A model generated the notes under the pieces. The model saw nothing but the letters and a program-made list of their open reading frames with translations. It did not search any database and was not told the origin of the DNA. Of a stretch of 64,000 bases of DNA, positions 26,698 to 35,846 are shown piece by piece. Origin of the DNA: an uncultured Sphingomonadaceae bacterium. Its GTDB lineage: Bacteria > Pseudomonadota > Alphaproteobacteria > Sphingomonadales > Sphingomonadaceae. A program made the translations under genes and the position numbers. Where the stretch lies: assembly GCA_947501695.1 (NCBI GenBank), contig CANMWO010000001.1, positions 1,240,001 through 1,304,000 of the forward strand. The letters are read 5' to 3'. The stretch's first letter is position 1. Each line of letters starts with the position of its first letter.

Positions 26698-27456
26698 GTG
26701 ATCGCCATTATCTCTCCCGCCAAGTCATTAGACTTTGACAGCGACCTCCCCGCACACAAAGCCTCAGAAAATCGCTTTCCAGAAGAAACGGCACGATTGG
26801 CGGGAGCCATCTCAAATCTGTCGAAAAAGAAGCTCCAATCTATCATGCCGGTTTCCGACAATCTTATCGAACTCAACTACAGTCGCTACGGCCAGTTTTT
26901 TGATCAACCGGAACGGGCCGCAATCTTTGCTTACAATGGCGATGTTTACACCGGTTTTGAAGCACAGAGCCTCAGCAATGAAGGGCTGGACTTTGCTCAA
27001 GGCCACTTGCGTATCTTATCGGGACTATATGGTCTCTTGCGTCCTTTTGACCCAATCAGACCCCATCGACTCGAGATGGGAACAAAATGGGCCCCGCGCT
27101 ACAAAAAGCTGACCGATTTCTGGAAAGACAAAATAGCAACTGAACTCGCCATGGACTTGAATTCAACAAGCGAGCGCGTGATAGTGAATTTGGCAAGCAA
27201 CGAATATTGGGCGGCAGTTAAGCCATATGCTGACAAACTGAATGCCAGGATTATCGAAGTCGACTTTCGCAAAAATGGCCCTGATGGACCAAAATTCATC
27301 AGTTTTGAAGCCAAGCGTGCGCGTGGCATGATGGCCCGCTATATCTGCGAAAACCATCTACAGGGTGCCGAAGAATTGAAAAACTTTGATAGTGACGGCT
27401 ATCGATATGATGCCGAATCTAGCACCGAGGATAGCCTGCGCTTCGTGCGTTCATGA
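26698..27456 (+). CDS. yaaA: Peroxide stress protein YaaA
   Basis: 252 residues, the normal YaaA (DUF328) length. The N-terminus MIAIISPAKSLDF and the segments LSGLYGLLRPFD and IVNLASNEYW are diagnostic. In E. coli YaaA limits free intracellular iron and DNA damage during peroxide stress and has a DNA-binding fold. GTG start at 26698 matches the family N-terminus. The stop overlaps the SDR start by four bases, so the two genes are coupled. Confidence 0.92.
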   Translation: MIAIISPAKSLDFDSDLPAHKASENRFPEETARLAGAISNLSKKKLQSIMPVSDNLIELNYSRYGQFFDQPERAAIFAYNGDVYTGFEAQSLSNEGLDFAQGHLRILSGLYGLLRPFDPIRPHRLEMGTKWAPRYKKLTDFWKDKIATELAMDLNSTSERVIVNLASNEYWAAVKPYADKLNARIIEVDFRKNGPDGPKFISFEAKRARGMMARYICENHLQGAEELKNFDSDGYRYDAESSTEDSLRFVRS

Positions 27457-28157
27457 CTCAAAAGACAGCGGTAGTAATCGGCGCGTCTGGCGGCATTGGA
27501 GCCGCCACGGCGGATATGCTCGAGCAAGAAGACGAATATGATCGGGTTATTCGCTTTTCACGGGCAAGCGATAGTCCTGTAACACTCGACCTGACAGCTG
27601 AGAATTCTATCGCATCGGCAGCCGACTGGCTCAAAGAACTGAATATCAAGCCCAGTCTGGTTTTCGTCGCCACAGGAATGTTGCACAGCGATCAAAAAGG
27701 CCCAGAGAAGAGCATGCGAGAGCTCGATGCCGACTGGATGCTGCAAACATACCAAATCAACGCCATAGGCCCCGCCCTCGTTGCCAAGCATTTCCTGCCA
27801 TTAATGCCAAAGGAAGAGATTATTAAGTTTGCAGCTTTATCGGCGCGCGTCGGCAGCGTATCAGATAATCGGCTAGGCGGTTGGTATGGCTATCGCGCTG
27901 CGAAAGCGGCGCTTAATATGACTATCCGTAATTTATCGATCGAATGGACCCGTAAGAACAAGCGGAGCATCATCGTTGCTCTACACCCTGGCACGGTCGA
28001 CACGGGTCTCAGCAAGCCATTTCAGAGCAATGTTCCACCCGGAAAACTCTTTGATTCAGAGCGTGCCGCTTTGCAGTTACTCGATGTTCTCGATGGCCTT
28101 AAACCAGTCGACAGCGGTAAGATTTTTGCGTGGGACAGCGAAGAAATCAAACCCTGA
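27453..28157 (+). CDS. Short-chain dehydrogenase/reductase
   Basis: 234 residues. NAD(P)-binding GASGGIG at about residues 9-15, the catalytic Ser in ALSARVGS near 129, and the YxxxK pair in YGYRAAKAAL near 146-150. This is the C-factor/CsgA-like SDR group; substrate unknown. It overlaps yaaA by four bases (ATGA) and ends 118 bases before gyrA. Confidence 0.85.
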   Translation: MTQKTAVVIGASGGIGAATADMLEQEDEYDRVIRFSRASDSPVTLDLTAENSIASAADWLKELNIKPSLVFVATGMLHSDQKGPEKSMRELDADWMLQTYQINAIGPALVAKHFLPLMPKEEIIKFAALSARVGSVSDNRLGGWYGYRAAKAALNMTIRNLSIEWTRKNKRSIIVALHPGTVDTGLSKPFQSNVPPGKLFDSERAALQLLDVLDGLKPVDSGKIFAWDSEEIKP

Positions 28158-28275
28158 AGTTTGATGCTGATTTTTAATGTAAATTAAGCTTGAAAAGCTG
28201 GCTTTTGCTGGCCGCCTCCCCTAAAAGAATTGCAATAAAAATCCTTGGCAAAAAACCTATGAAAAAGGCCCGTTT

Positions 28276-31023
28276 GTGAACGAACAAACCACTGCACCAG
28301 AACCGTCTGATATTGAACCAATTGATATCGTCGATGAAATGAAATCAAGCTACATGGATTATGCCATGTCAGTGATCGTCAGCCGCGCATTGCCTGATGT
28401 TCGCGATGGCCTGAAACCGGTCCATCGCCGGATCCTATTTTCTTCGCAAGAAGGCGGTTTTGTTGCAGGACGCCCTTATCGTAAATGCGCCAAGATTGTC
28501 GGCGATGTTATGGGTAATTATCACCCCCATGGTGACAGCGCGATTTACATGGCTTTAGCGCGGATGACGCAAGACTGGTCCATGCGCGTACCGCTCATTG
28601 ATGGTCAGGGTAATTTTGGCTCGATGGACCCGGATATGCCGGCGTCCATGCGGTATACAGAGGCACGGCTGAACAAGGTTGCGAATAGCCTGCTCAACGA
28701 TCTCGACAAAGACACAGTCGATTTTGTCGATAATTATGATGGCAGTCGCCGGGAACCGTCGGTTCTTCCCGCACGTTTCCCTAATCTGCTGGTCAACGGC
28801 GCGGGCGGTATTGCCGTCGGCATGGCTACCAATATTCCGCCACATAATCTTGGCGAAGTGATCACAGCCTGCCTCGCGTATATGGACAATTCGGCAATCA
28901 CAGTGGATGAACTGATCGAAATTGTTCCCGGCCCGGATTTTCCAACGGCTCCGCTGATATTGGGTCAATCAGGCGCGAAATCAGCCTATAAGGAAGGTCG
29001 CGGTTCAATTATGATGCGGGCGCGCCATGAAATTGAAGAAGGTCGCGGCGATAAACGCTCAATTGTCCTTACCTCTATTCCTTTTCAGGTCGGCAAGTCC
29101 GGTCTCGTCGAGAAAATTGCGGAAGCGGCCAAAGACAAGCGGATTGAAGGCGTTTCTGACATTCGTGATGAATCAAGCCGTGCCGGTGTTCGCGTTGTAA
29201 TCGAATTAAAACGCGATGCCACAGCAGATGTCGTCCTAAACCAACTCTGGCGCTTCACCCCTGCCCAATCCAGTTTTCCGGCGAATATGCTAGCGATTAT
29301 GGGTGGGCGACCCGAAGTCCTGAATTTGCGCGATATTATCGAGGCGTTTGTTAAGTTTCGCGAAGAAGTCATCACGCGCCGGACTAAATTCGAATTGAAC
29401 AAAGCCCGCGAACGCGCGCATATCTTGCTTGGTCTCGTCGTAGCGGTGACCAATATGGACGAAGTAGTGCGGATCATCCGCGGATCATCAACTCCGGTGG
29501 AAGCGCGCGAATCCTTGCTCGCACGCGAGTGGCCAATTGCCGAGATCGCTGGTTACATCAAGTTGGTGGAAGCCATAGAAACCGACATAGAAGGCGATAT
29601 TTACAAGCTTTCCGCCATTCAAGTAAAAGCGATATTGGATCTGCGCCTGCAGAAACTGACTGCTCTTGGCCGGGAAGAAATTGGTGATGAGTTAAAAGAA
29701 CTTGCGGTTGCTATTGAAGAATATCTCTCAATATTGGCGGATCGCGCCAAGCTGTATGCGGTGATGCGCGAAGAGTTGGAAACGGTGCGCGATGAATTTG
29801 CGACACCGCGGGTCAGTGAAATTACTGCCGCTTGGGATGGTCTGGAAGACGAAGACCTGATGGAACGCTCTGAAATGGTCGTGACCGTCACTCATGGTGG
29901 TTATATTAAACGGACGCCGCTAGATACGTTCCGTTCGCAGCGCCGCGGCGGCAAAGGCCGGGCCGGTATGGCGACCAAGGACGAGGACGCGATTACCGAA
30001 TTATTCGTCACATCGACACATACGCCGGTCTTGTTCTTCTCAACCCACGGCAAGGTTTATCGCCTGAAAGTCTGGAAACTGCCGGAAGGCGGACCACAAA
30101 CCAAGGGCCGCCCCATGGTGAACCTCTTGCCTTTGGCCGAAGGGGAAGCAATTTCAACAGTATTGCCGTTGCCAGAAGACGAAGCGGAATGGGCGAAGCT
30201 CCACGTGATGTTTGCGACTGCTAAGGGCGGTGTGCGGCGGAACAGCATGGACAGCTTCACCAATGTGCCATCCAACGGCAAATTCGCGATGAAATTTGAC
30301 GAGGATAGCGATGATCGCTTGATCGGTGTCGAATTGCTGACCGATAATGATGACGTCTTGCTAGCGACCAAAAACGGCAAGGCAATCCGCTTTGCCGGGG
30401 ATGCCGTGCGGTCATTCCAAAGCCGTACATCGACCGGTGTGCGCGGGATTGCGCTAAAGGGCGATGATGAAGTTATCTCGCTGTCGGTTCTGCGCGGGTT
30501 TGACGCCTCAACCGAGGAACGCGATGCATATCTGAAAGCCGCGCCGTGGAAAGACAACGAAAACACCTCAGAACTCTCACCGGAACGCCTGGCCGAATTT
30601 GCCGAAACCGAAGATTTCATCCTGACCGTATGCGCCAATGGCTATGGCAAACGCTCCAGCGCTTATGAATATCGCCAGTCTGGTCGCGGTGGTCAGGGCA
30701 TACTTAATATCGACAATATCAAGCGCAACGGCACGGTCATCGCCAGCTTTGAAGCCAAGAATGAAGAGCAGATCATGCTCGTCACAGACCAAGCCAAGCT
30801 GATCCGCATGAAAGTCGCGGATATGCGGGTGATTGGGCGTAATAGCTCAGGGGTGAAACTATTTGATGTGTCGCCGGGTGAAACCGTTGTTGGCGCGGCC
30901 AAAATTGATGAAGAAGACGAGCCGGAAAACGAAGCAGAAGAGCTGGTTGCTGAGGAATTAACAGCAGATGCTTCTGCAGAAACGGCCACGGAACCGGAAG
31001 CCGGGGATGATCCTGAAACATGA
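28276..31023 (+). CDS. gyrA: DNA gyrase subunit A
   Basis: 915 residues. N-terminal breakage-reunion domain with PVHRRILF, the QRDR ([12 protein letters not shown], residues 81-92), the catalytic Tyr in MRYTEARL near residue 127, and the C-terminal pinwheel starting about residue 530 with the GyrA box QRRGGKG near residue 557, which separates gyrase from ParC. The C-terminal tail after residue 870 is Glu/Ala/Thr-rich. The E. coli Asp87 position is Met92 here while the Ser83 position is kept as Ser88. GTG start at 28276. Last four bases overlap the GNAT gene. Confidence 0.95.
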   Translation: MNEQTTAPEPSDIEPIDIVDEMKSSYMDYAMSVIVSRALPDVRDGLKPVHRRILFSSQEGGFVAGRPYRKCAKIVGDVMGNYHPHGDSAIYMALARMTQDWSMRVPLIDGQGNFGSMDPDMPASMRYTEARLNKVANSLLNDLDKDTVDFVDNYDGSRREPSVLPARFPNLLVNGAGGIAVGMATNIPPHNLGEVITACLAYMDNSAITVDELIEIVPGPDFPTAPLILGQSGAKSAYKEGRGSIMMRARHEIEEGRGDKRSIVLTSIPFQVGKSGLVEKIAEAAKDKRIEGVSDIRDESSRAGVRVVIELKRDATADVVLNQLWRFTPAQSSFPANMLAIMGGRPEVLNLRDIIEAFVKFREEVITRRTKFELNKARERAHILLGLVVAVTNMDEVVRIIRGSSTPVEARESLLAREWPIAEIAGYIKLVEAIETDIEGDIYKLSAIQVKAILDLRLQKLTALGREEIGDELKELAVAIEEYLSILADRAKLYAVMREELETVRDEFATPRVSEITAAWDGLEDEDLMERSEMVVTVTHGGYIKRTPLDTFRSQRRGGKGRAGMATKDEDAITELFVTSTHTPVLFFSTHGKVYRLKVWKLPEGGPQTKGRPMVNLLPLAEGEAISTVLPLPEDEAEWAKLHVMFATAKGGVRRNSMDSFTNVPSNGKFAMKFDEDSDDRLIGVELLTDNDDVLLATKNGKAIRFAGDAVRSFQSRTSTGVRGIALKGDDEVISLSVLRGFDASTEERDAYLKAAPWKDNENTSELSPERLAEFAETEDFILTVCANGYGKRSSAYEYRQSGRGGQGILNIDNIKRNGTVIASFEAKNEEQIMLVTDQAKLIRMKVADMRVIGRNSSGVKLFDVSPGETVVGAAKIDEEDEPENEAEELVAEELTADASAETATEPEAGDDPET

Positions 31024-31556
31024 CCTCAAGCGCGCCAGTCTTTTTGGTTAAAGACGGCGCGCTGAGCTGGCCTGAAGTCGCGCCTATGCGCGAACGAATT
31101 TATCCACCTGAAAAACTAATCAATACCCCAATGCACGGCATTGAATGGGCGCATGCGCAACGGCGTGTGCTTCTCTATGTCGATGATATATTATGCGCCG
31201 TGGCCGGGATCCATGAACGCGAAGTGCTTTGCAACGGCCAAAAACTTAGGGTTGCGGGGATTGGCGGCGTCATGACTAAACCAGAATTGCAAGGCCAAGG
31301 CTATGGCAAACAGGTCATGCTCCATCTCATGACGTTTTTGCGCAACGAGGCACGATGTGCATTTGGTCTTTTGTTTTGCGAAGATCATAATGTTGGTTTT
31401 TACAGTAAATTGGGATGGGTCCTATTTGAAGGCGATATGGTTGTCGAACAACACGGCAAGACCGGTCCGTTTTCCTTTCGGAACGTCATGGTGCTACCAT
31501 TGAACGAATCCGCCAGAATATCAGGTGACATAGACTTATGCGGCCTGCCATGGTGA
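31020..31556 (+). CDS. GNAT-family N-acetyltransferase
   Basis: 178 residues. The acetyl-CoA binding motif A is MTKPELQGQGYGKQVMLHL near residues 85-103 (QGQGYG is the Q/RxxGxG/A loop), and FYSKLGWVLFEGD near 130 is the usual motif B end. Acceptor unknown. It starts within the gyrA stop (ATGA), so it is likely translated from the gyrA message. Confidence 0.82.
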   Translation: MTSSAPVFLVKDGALSWPEVAPMRERIYPPEKLINTPMHGIEWAHAQRRVLLYVDDILCAVAGIHEREVLCNGQKLRVAGIGGVMTKPELQGQGYGKQVMLHLMTFLRNEARCAFGLLFCEDHNVGFYSKLGWVLFEGDMVVEQHGKTGPFSFRNVMVLPLNESARISGDIDLCGLPW

Positions 31557-31592
31557 TTTTCAGGCTTGCCTAACAACCAGAAAGATTATCTC

Positions 31593-32435
31593 ATGTCGAT
31601 CAACGTTATTCCATCAGGCCAAGCCTGCGGCGCTGCAATAACCGGTGTTGATCTGTCGAAACCCCTTACCGATGCACAAGTGGCTGAAATTCGGGCCGCA
31701 TGGCTTGAGCATCACGTCCTATCCTTTCCCGGACAGGATATTTCCGATGATGATCTAGAACGGTTCACGCTCTATTTCGGCGGATTTGGTCATGATCCGT
31801 TTTTTGATCCGATTGAGGGTCGCGAGCATATCGCCGCAATCAGGCGCGATGCTAATGAAAAATCACCGCTTTTTGCCGAAAATTGGCACAGTGACTGGAG
31901 TTTTCAGGAACATCCGCCCGCTGGCACATGCCTGCGGAGCATTACTATACCACCAACTGGCGGTGACACTCTATTCGCCAACCAACATGCAGCGCTTGAC
32001 GTCATGCCGTCAGACATGCGCGCCAAACTGGAAGGCAAAGTTGCGATCCACAGCGCAAAACTCGCCTATGCGCCCGATGGCGCTTATGGCGAGAAAGATG
32101 AAGATCGCAGTATGGCGATCCGTCCAGACGAATCAGCACGCGACACGAGGCTCCATCCGCTGATCCGAGCGCATCCGGAAACAAGTAGGCTCGGGCTATT
32201 CAGTTGCATGGGCTATATTATCGGTTTTGAAGGCATGACTCAGGAAGAAGCCCTGCCCTTGCTGCAGGAATTATATGCGTGGCAAAGCCGTGACGAATTT
32301 GTGTATCGCCACAAATGGGAGCCCAATATGCTGGTAATGTGGGACAATCGATCGGTGCTGCATTGCGCCACCGGCGGTTATGAAGGGCATGACAGGCTGC
32401 TCCATCGCACAACGATTGCGGCTTATGGGCATTAA
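31593..32435 (+). CDS. TauD/TfdA-family alpha-ketoglutarate-dependent dioxygenase
   Basis: 280 residues from ATG 31593 (a TTG 9 codons upstream is less likely). The Fe(II) facial triad is visible: HSD in ENWHSDWSF near residues 99-101 and the distal His in VLHCATGGYEG near 260; Arg in DRLLHRTTI near 273 binds 2-oxoglutarate. Related to taurine and alkyl sulfonate or sulfate ester dioxygenases, but the substrate cannot be told. Its TAA stop interlocks with that of the opposite-strand yhhN-like gene at 32432-32435. Confidence 0.87.
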   Translation: MSINVIPSGQACGAAITGVDLSKPLTDAQVAEIRAAWLEHHVLSFPGQDISDDDLERFTLYFGGFGHDPFFDPIEGREHIAAIRRDANEKSPLFAENWHSDWSFQEHPPAGTCLRSITIPPTGGDTLFANQHAALDVMPSDMRAKLEGKVAIHSAKLAYAPDGAYGEKDEDRSMAIRPDESARDTRLHPLIRAHPETSRLGLFSCMGYIIGFEGMTQEEALPLLQELYAWQSRDEFVYRHKWEPNMLVMWDNRSVLHCATGGYEGHDRLLHRTTIAAYGH

Positions 32436-33097
32436 GGGTTGGGGACGTGCATCTCTTTGCGCAATGTCCGCACAACACCGGTCACAATCAGAAACTGTCC
32501 AACATAGTAAAGTGGCCATATCGTCCAAGATGGGATGACAGATTCTTGCAAAAAACCCCTTTCAGCAAAGATAAACAAGTCAGAAACAACAAATAACAGC
32601 GCGCCGATACCAACCCGATAGCGCGGAAAACTGCTGGTCCAAGCCATCGCCGCCATGATCGCAAGAAACAAGCTGTAAGCCGCTAGGCCCAGGGCTTCCG
32701 TCCGCTCAAATGGCAGCGACCACGCGATAAACATCGTTATCGGTACCAGCAGAATCGCAAATAATTTCTGACTATATGCCGTCTTCTCCCGCCGATGCCG
32801 GGCATATAGCCAGATCGCGATGCAATGACCTACAATGAAGGCCCCTGCCCCCGCCATGAGGTCAATTTCAATCAGTATATCCCCCAAAGCGCCAAAAGCC
32901 ATGACGGCAGCAATCAGTTTTCCTTCAAAATTATGCGATCGGCGGAGCGCATATACAGCAAGGAAACTGACGGCAGCGCCTTTCCAGAACATAAGATACA
33001 TGCCTGGAAAATCACTATCCTTCACGAAGAAATAGCTGATCCCGAATAACAGGCTAAGCAGCAAATAAGGCCGAGACTCGATGATCGCGCGTTTCAT
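32432..33097 (-). CDS. YhhN-family membrane protein (lysoplasmalogenase-like)
   Basis: 221 residues with about eight membrane helices. The [11 protein letters not shown] motif near residues 89-99 and [11 protein letters not shown] near 172-182 each carry an acidic pair typical of the YhhN/TMEM86 family, which contains lysoplasmalogenases that cleave the vinyl-ether bond. Whether the bacterium has plasmalogens is unknown. The stop codon shares bases with the convergent dioxygenase stop. Starts about 70 bases before divergent trmFO. Confidence 0.8.
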   Translation of the reverse strand: MKRAIIESRPYLLLSLLFGISYFFVKDSDFPGMYLMFWKGAAVSFLAVYALRRSHNFEGKLIAAVMAFGALGDILIEIDLMAGAGAFIVGHCIAIWLYARHRREKTAYSQKLFAILLVPITMFIAWSLPFERTEALGLAAYSLFLAIMAAMAWTSSFPRYRVGIGALLFVVSDLFIFAERGFLQESVIPSWTIWPLYYVGQFLIVTGVVRTLRKEMHVPNP

Positions 33098-33169
33098 TCC
33101 ATCGGCTTATCATGCTCTCTCCCTCTCTGCCAGATTGACTTTTACTCCATCCCGCAACACAGAGACGCC

Positions 33170-34519
33170 ATGACACAGGTACATATTATTGGCGGCGGTC
33201 TCGCCGGATCAGAAGCAGCATGGCAATTGGCGCAGGCGGGCATAAAAGTGCGCCTGTCCGAAATGCGAGGATCTGGTGAAATGACACCAGCACACCAGAC
33301 GGATGGACTGGCCGAACTCGTCTGTTCGAACAGTTTTCGCTCGGATGATGCAGAGAAAAATGCGGTAGGCTTGCTTCACGCAGAAATGCGGGATCTGGGT
33401 TCGATCATCATGGGCGAAGGCGATAAACACCGGCTTCCCGCTGGATCTGCTCTGGCCGTAGACCGCGATCATTTTTCTAATGGCGTCACTAATGCACTGA
33501 GCGAACACCCCAATATCGAAATCATCCGAGAGCGGATTGATCAGCTGCCCGAAGAAGGTCTGACAATTGTGGCCACCGGCCCGCTAACCGCCATGACGCT
33601 GGCCGAGAGCATTGGCGCGGCCACCGGTGAAGACTCCCTGGCCTTTTTCGACGCCATTGCGCCAATTGCTTATAAAGACAGCATCAATATGGACATCGCT
33701 TGGATGCAGTCACGCTGGGACAAAGTCGGCCCGGAAGGCGATGGCAAAGACTATATTAATTGCCCGATGGACCGCGATCAATATGAAGCGTTCATCCAAG
33801 GCCTGCTCGACGGCGAGAAAACCGACTTTAAGGAATGGGAAAAAAACACCCCCTATTTCGAAGGTTGTATGCCCATTGAAGTCATGGCGTCACGTGGCCC
33901 TGAAACCTTACGTTTTGGGCCTATGAAGCCGGTTGGCCTAACAAATGCTCATACAGGTGAGAGTGCCTATGCCGTCGTGCAACTGCGTCAGGATAATGCG
34001 CTCGGTACGTTGTGGAATATGGTCGGATTTCAGACAAAGTTGAAATATGGCGCGCAGGCCGATCTGTTGCGCTCAATCCCGGGTCTTGAAAATGCGGAAT
34101 TCGCCCGGATGGGCGGGTTGCATCGCAACACCTTTATCAACGCACCCAAACTGCTCGATAAAGAAATGCGCCTGAAAAAAGCACCCCATATTCGCTTTGC
34201 TGGCCAGATCACCGGCTGCGAGGGTTATGTTGAAAGCGCAGCAGTTGGCCTGATGGTCGGGCGCATGATGGCGGCGGAAATTAAAGGCGAAGCATTTCCC
34301 TATCCACCACAAACAACCGCTTTCGGAGCTTTGCTGTCCCACATTACTGGCGGCGCTGATGCCCGGGACTATCAACCGATGAATGTCAATTTCGGTCTGT
34401 TCCCTCCTTTTGAGCAACGCATCAAAAAGAAAGAGCGGAAAGAGGCTTATACCGTTCGGGCGCGTAAAGATTTTGCTGAGTGGCAGCAATCATCGATGAG
34501 TGAACCACAGGCAGCCTAG
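33170..34519 (+). CDS. trmFO: FADH2/folate-dependent tRNA (uracil-54-C5) methyltransferase TrmFO
   Basis: 449 residues. FAD-binding [14 protein letters not shown] at residues 7-20; [14 protein letters not shown] near 44-58 is a family signature and holds the catalytic cysteine; NINVNFGL-type C-terminal motif is seen as [16 protein letters not shown] near 404. It makes ribothymidine at tRNA position 54 using methylenetetrahydrofolate. The TAG stop interlocks with the opposite EF-hand gene at 34516-34519 (CTAG). Confidence 0.95.
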   Translation: MTQVHIIGGGLAGSEAAWQLAQAGIKVRLSEMRGSGEMTPAHQTDGLAELVCSNSFRSDDAEKNAVGLLHAEMRDLGSIIMGEGDKHRLPAGSALAVDRDHFSNGVTNALSEHPNIEIIRERIDQLPEEGLTIVATGPLTAMTLAESIGAATGEDSLAFFDAIAPIAYKDSINMDIAWMQSRWDKVGPEGDGKDYINCPMDRDQYEAFIQGLLDGEKTDFKEWEKNTPYFEGCMPIEVMASRGPETLRFGPMKPVGLTNAHTGESAYAVVQLRQDNALGTLWNMVGFQTKLKYGAQADLLRSIPGLENAEFARMGGLHRNTFINAPKLLDKEMRLKKAPHIRFAGQITGCEGYVESAAVGLMVGRMMAAEIKGEAFPYPPQTTAFGALLSHITGGADARDYQPMNVNFGLFPPFEQRIKKKERKEAYTVRARKDFAEWQQSSMSEPQAA

Positions 34520-34986
34520 CATTTGCAACGCTGAGGAGTCGTTCTTTTGGGCCGCGTGGTGCGGAACTCGGCCCGGGTCAATTGGCCATCGCTATCTTTG
34601 TCGGCTCGGGCAAATCGGTCACTTGTCGTCGCGGCCCATTCCTCAAAGGTCAGCAAATTATTGCCGTCCTTATCAAGCGCTTTAAACGCTTTCGTACGAC
34701 TGCTCATCAATTCAAGTCTGGTAATTATCTCATCGCGATTGCGGTCATAGCGATTAAACCGCCGCTCTTCCCGCGATGCTTTATAAGCTTTTGGAGGAGT
34801 TGGTGGGGCGGGGCCCAATATAGGAGCACTCTCATCGGCTTCCGGCAAACCTTCTGGCTCTCTTATTTCTGGTGGAGGCGGCGCATCAGGGATCACAACC
34901 TCCTGGCTGCTGGCACCGATCCACAAGAATAATCCAGCAGTCATCAACAACATCATGCTCGCGGCGCCAGCGACATATCGTTTCAT
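34516..34986 (-). CDS. Membrane-anchored EF-hand protein
   Basis: 156 residues. N-terminal helix at 5-25 (signal anchor or signal peptide), a Pro-rich linker with [14 protein letters not shown] and [10 protein letters not shown], then three EF-hand loops: [12 protein letters not shown] near 79-90, [12 protein letters not shown] near 104-115 and [12 protein letters not shown] near 128-139. The last two have the canonical D-x-D-x-D/N-G spacing; the first lacks the central Gly. Likely periplasmic Ca2+ binding. Tail is basic with two Cys. Partner unknown. Confidence 0.85.
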   Translation of the reverse strand: MKRYVAGAASMMLLMTAGLFLWIGASSQEVVIPDAPPPPEIREPEGLPEADESAPILGPAPPTPPKAYKASREERRFNRYDRNRDEIITRLELMSSRTKAFKALDKDGNNLLTFEEWAATTSDRFARADKDSDGQLTRAEFRTTRPKRTTPQRCKC

Positions 34987-35021
34987 GTGCCGCTTGTTCC
35001 TTCTCGCTGTTTCCTATGGTG

Positions 35022-35696
35022 TTAACAGCCGGTTACGCCGTGCCAAATGATTTTACTCGCGACCCTTGGCCGATAAAGATCGGCTGTTAACGACCCTTTT
35101 GTGGCATCGCTTTGAGCCAATTTACAGAAAATTGAGAGTGGTCGTCCGCTACTGTCAAAACGAACTGATAGTGCTGCATCAAAAAGCTTCTGGCATCTTT
35201 TAAAAGCCTGCTCTCGCATAGCAGGATCGCTGCAGTGGCGCGCAAAATCCCATAGTGCCCAGCCCTGCGCTGCTATTTTTTGATCATCAGTCAACTCGAC
35301 ATTGCTCCCGAGCGCAAAACCAAAAGCCCCTTCTCCGCGCTTGCTTGCATATTGGTCAAATTGACGATCATCCCACGGGAAGTCGTCCAATAAAAACGCC
35401 CATCCTTCTAAAAGATTTAATAAAGGCGCCAAATCAGCGCCTTGCTGTTCTGCTTCATTAATCAGCGCAACCAAAGGTTCACCGTTAGGACGCTCTTGCT
35501 CCGGCTTGGTTAAAATATCCCGCCACCAGGTTAACCGCATTTGTCCAATCAATGTTTCCGAGGTGGAACGGATAACCTCGGAAAATCTCGAATCGAGTGC
35601 AAAAGCAAGAGCATAGCGAGAGCGATTCTCGCGTTTTGCATAAGCCAAGACCAACCGTCGCAACGGATCCAGTTGTAAAAAAGCGTCACTCATCAA
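35022..35696 (-). CDS. Squalene/phytoene synthase-like protein, probably non-catalytic
   Basis: 224 residues, shorter than true phytoene or squalene synthases (about 280-350). The hallmark region RYALAFALDSRFSEVIRST near 25-43 and MRLTWWRDIL near 52-61 mark the fold, but the Asp-rich DDxxD metal motif is reduced to DSRFSEV and the second DxxxD is not obvious. This resembles the NDUFAF6-like relatives. Complex I assembly or another non-synthase role is inference. It has a divergent neighbour TadG gene 150 bases away. Confidence 0.7.
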   Translation of the reverse strand: MMSDAFLQLDPLRRLVLAYAKRENRSRYALAFALDSRFSEVIRSTSETLIGQMRLTWWRDILTKPEQERPNGEPLVALINEAEQQGADLAPLLNLLEGWAFLLDDFPWDDRQFDQYASKRGEGAFGFALGSNVELTDDQKIAAQGWALWDFARHCSDPAMREQAFKRCQKLFDAALSVRFDSSGRPLSIFCKLAQSDATKGSLTADLYRPRVASKIIWHGVTGC

Positions 35697-35846
35697 AAGG
35701 CCGTCGCCAGTTTCCTACCGAAAATCAAGGTAAACATCTGTTTAACCATAGGCCTTGGTCAGCCGCTAACCCTTTTCTTCGTATCAGACACGCTGAATTC
35801 AAATCCAACTGCGTCAAATTGTAACGCACAGATCAGAGGCCAGGGC

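Noticed and set aside
26654-26701. 15-codon leader-like frame overlapping the yaaA GTG
   Set aside because: No ribosome site before its ATG; overlap alone is not evidence.
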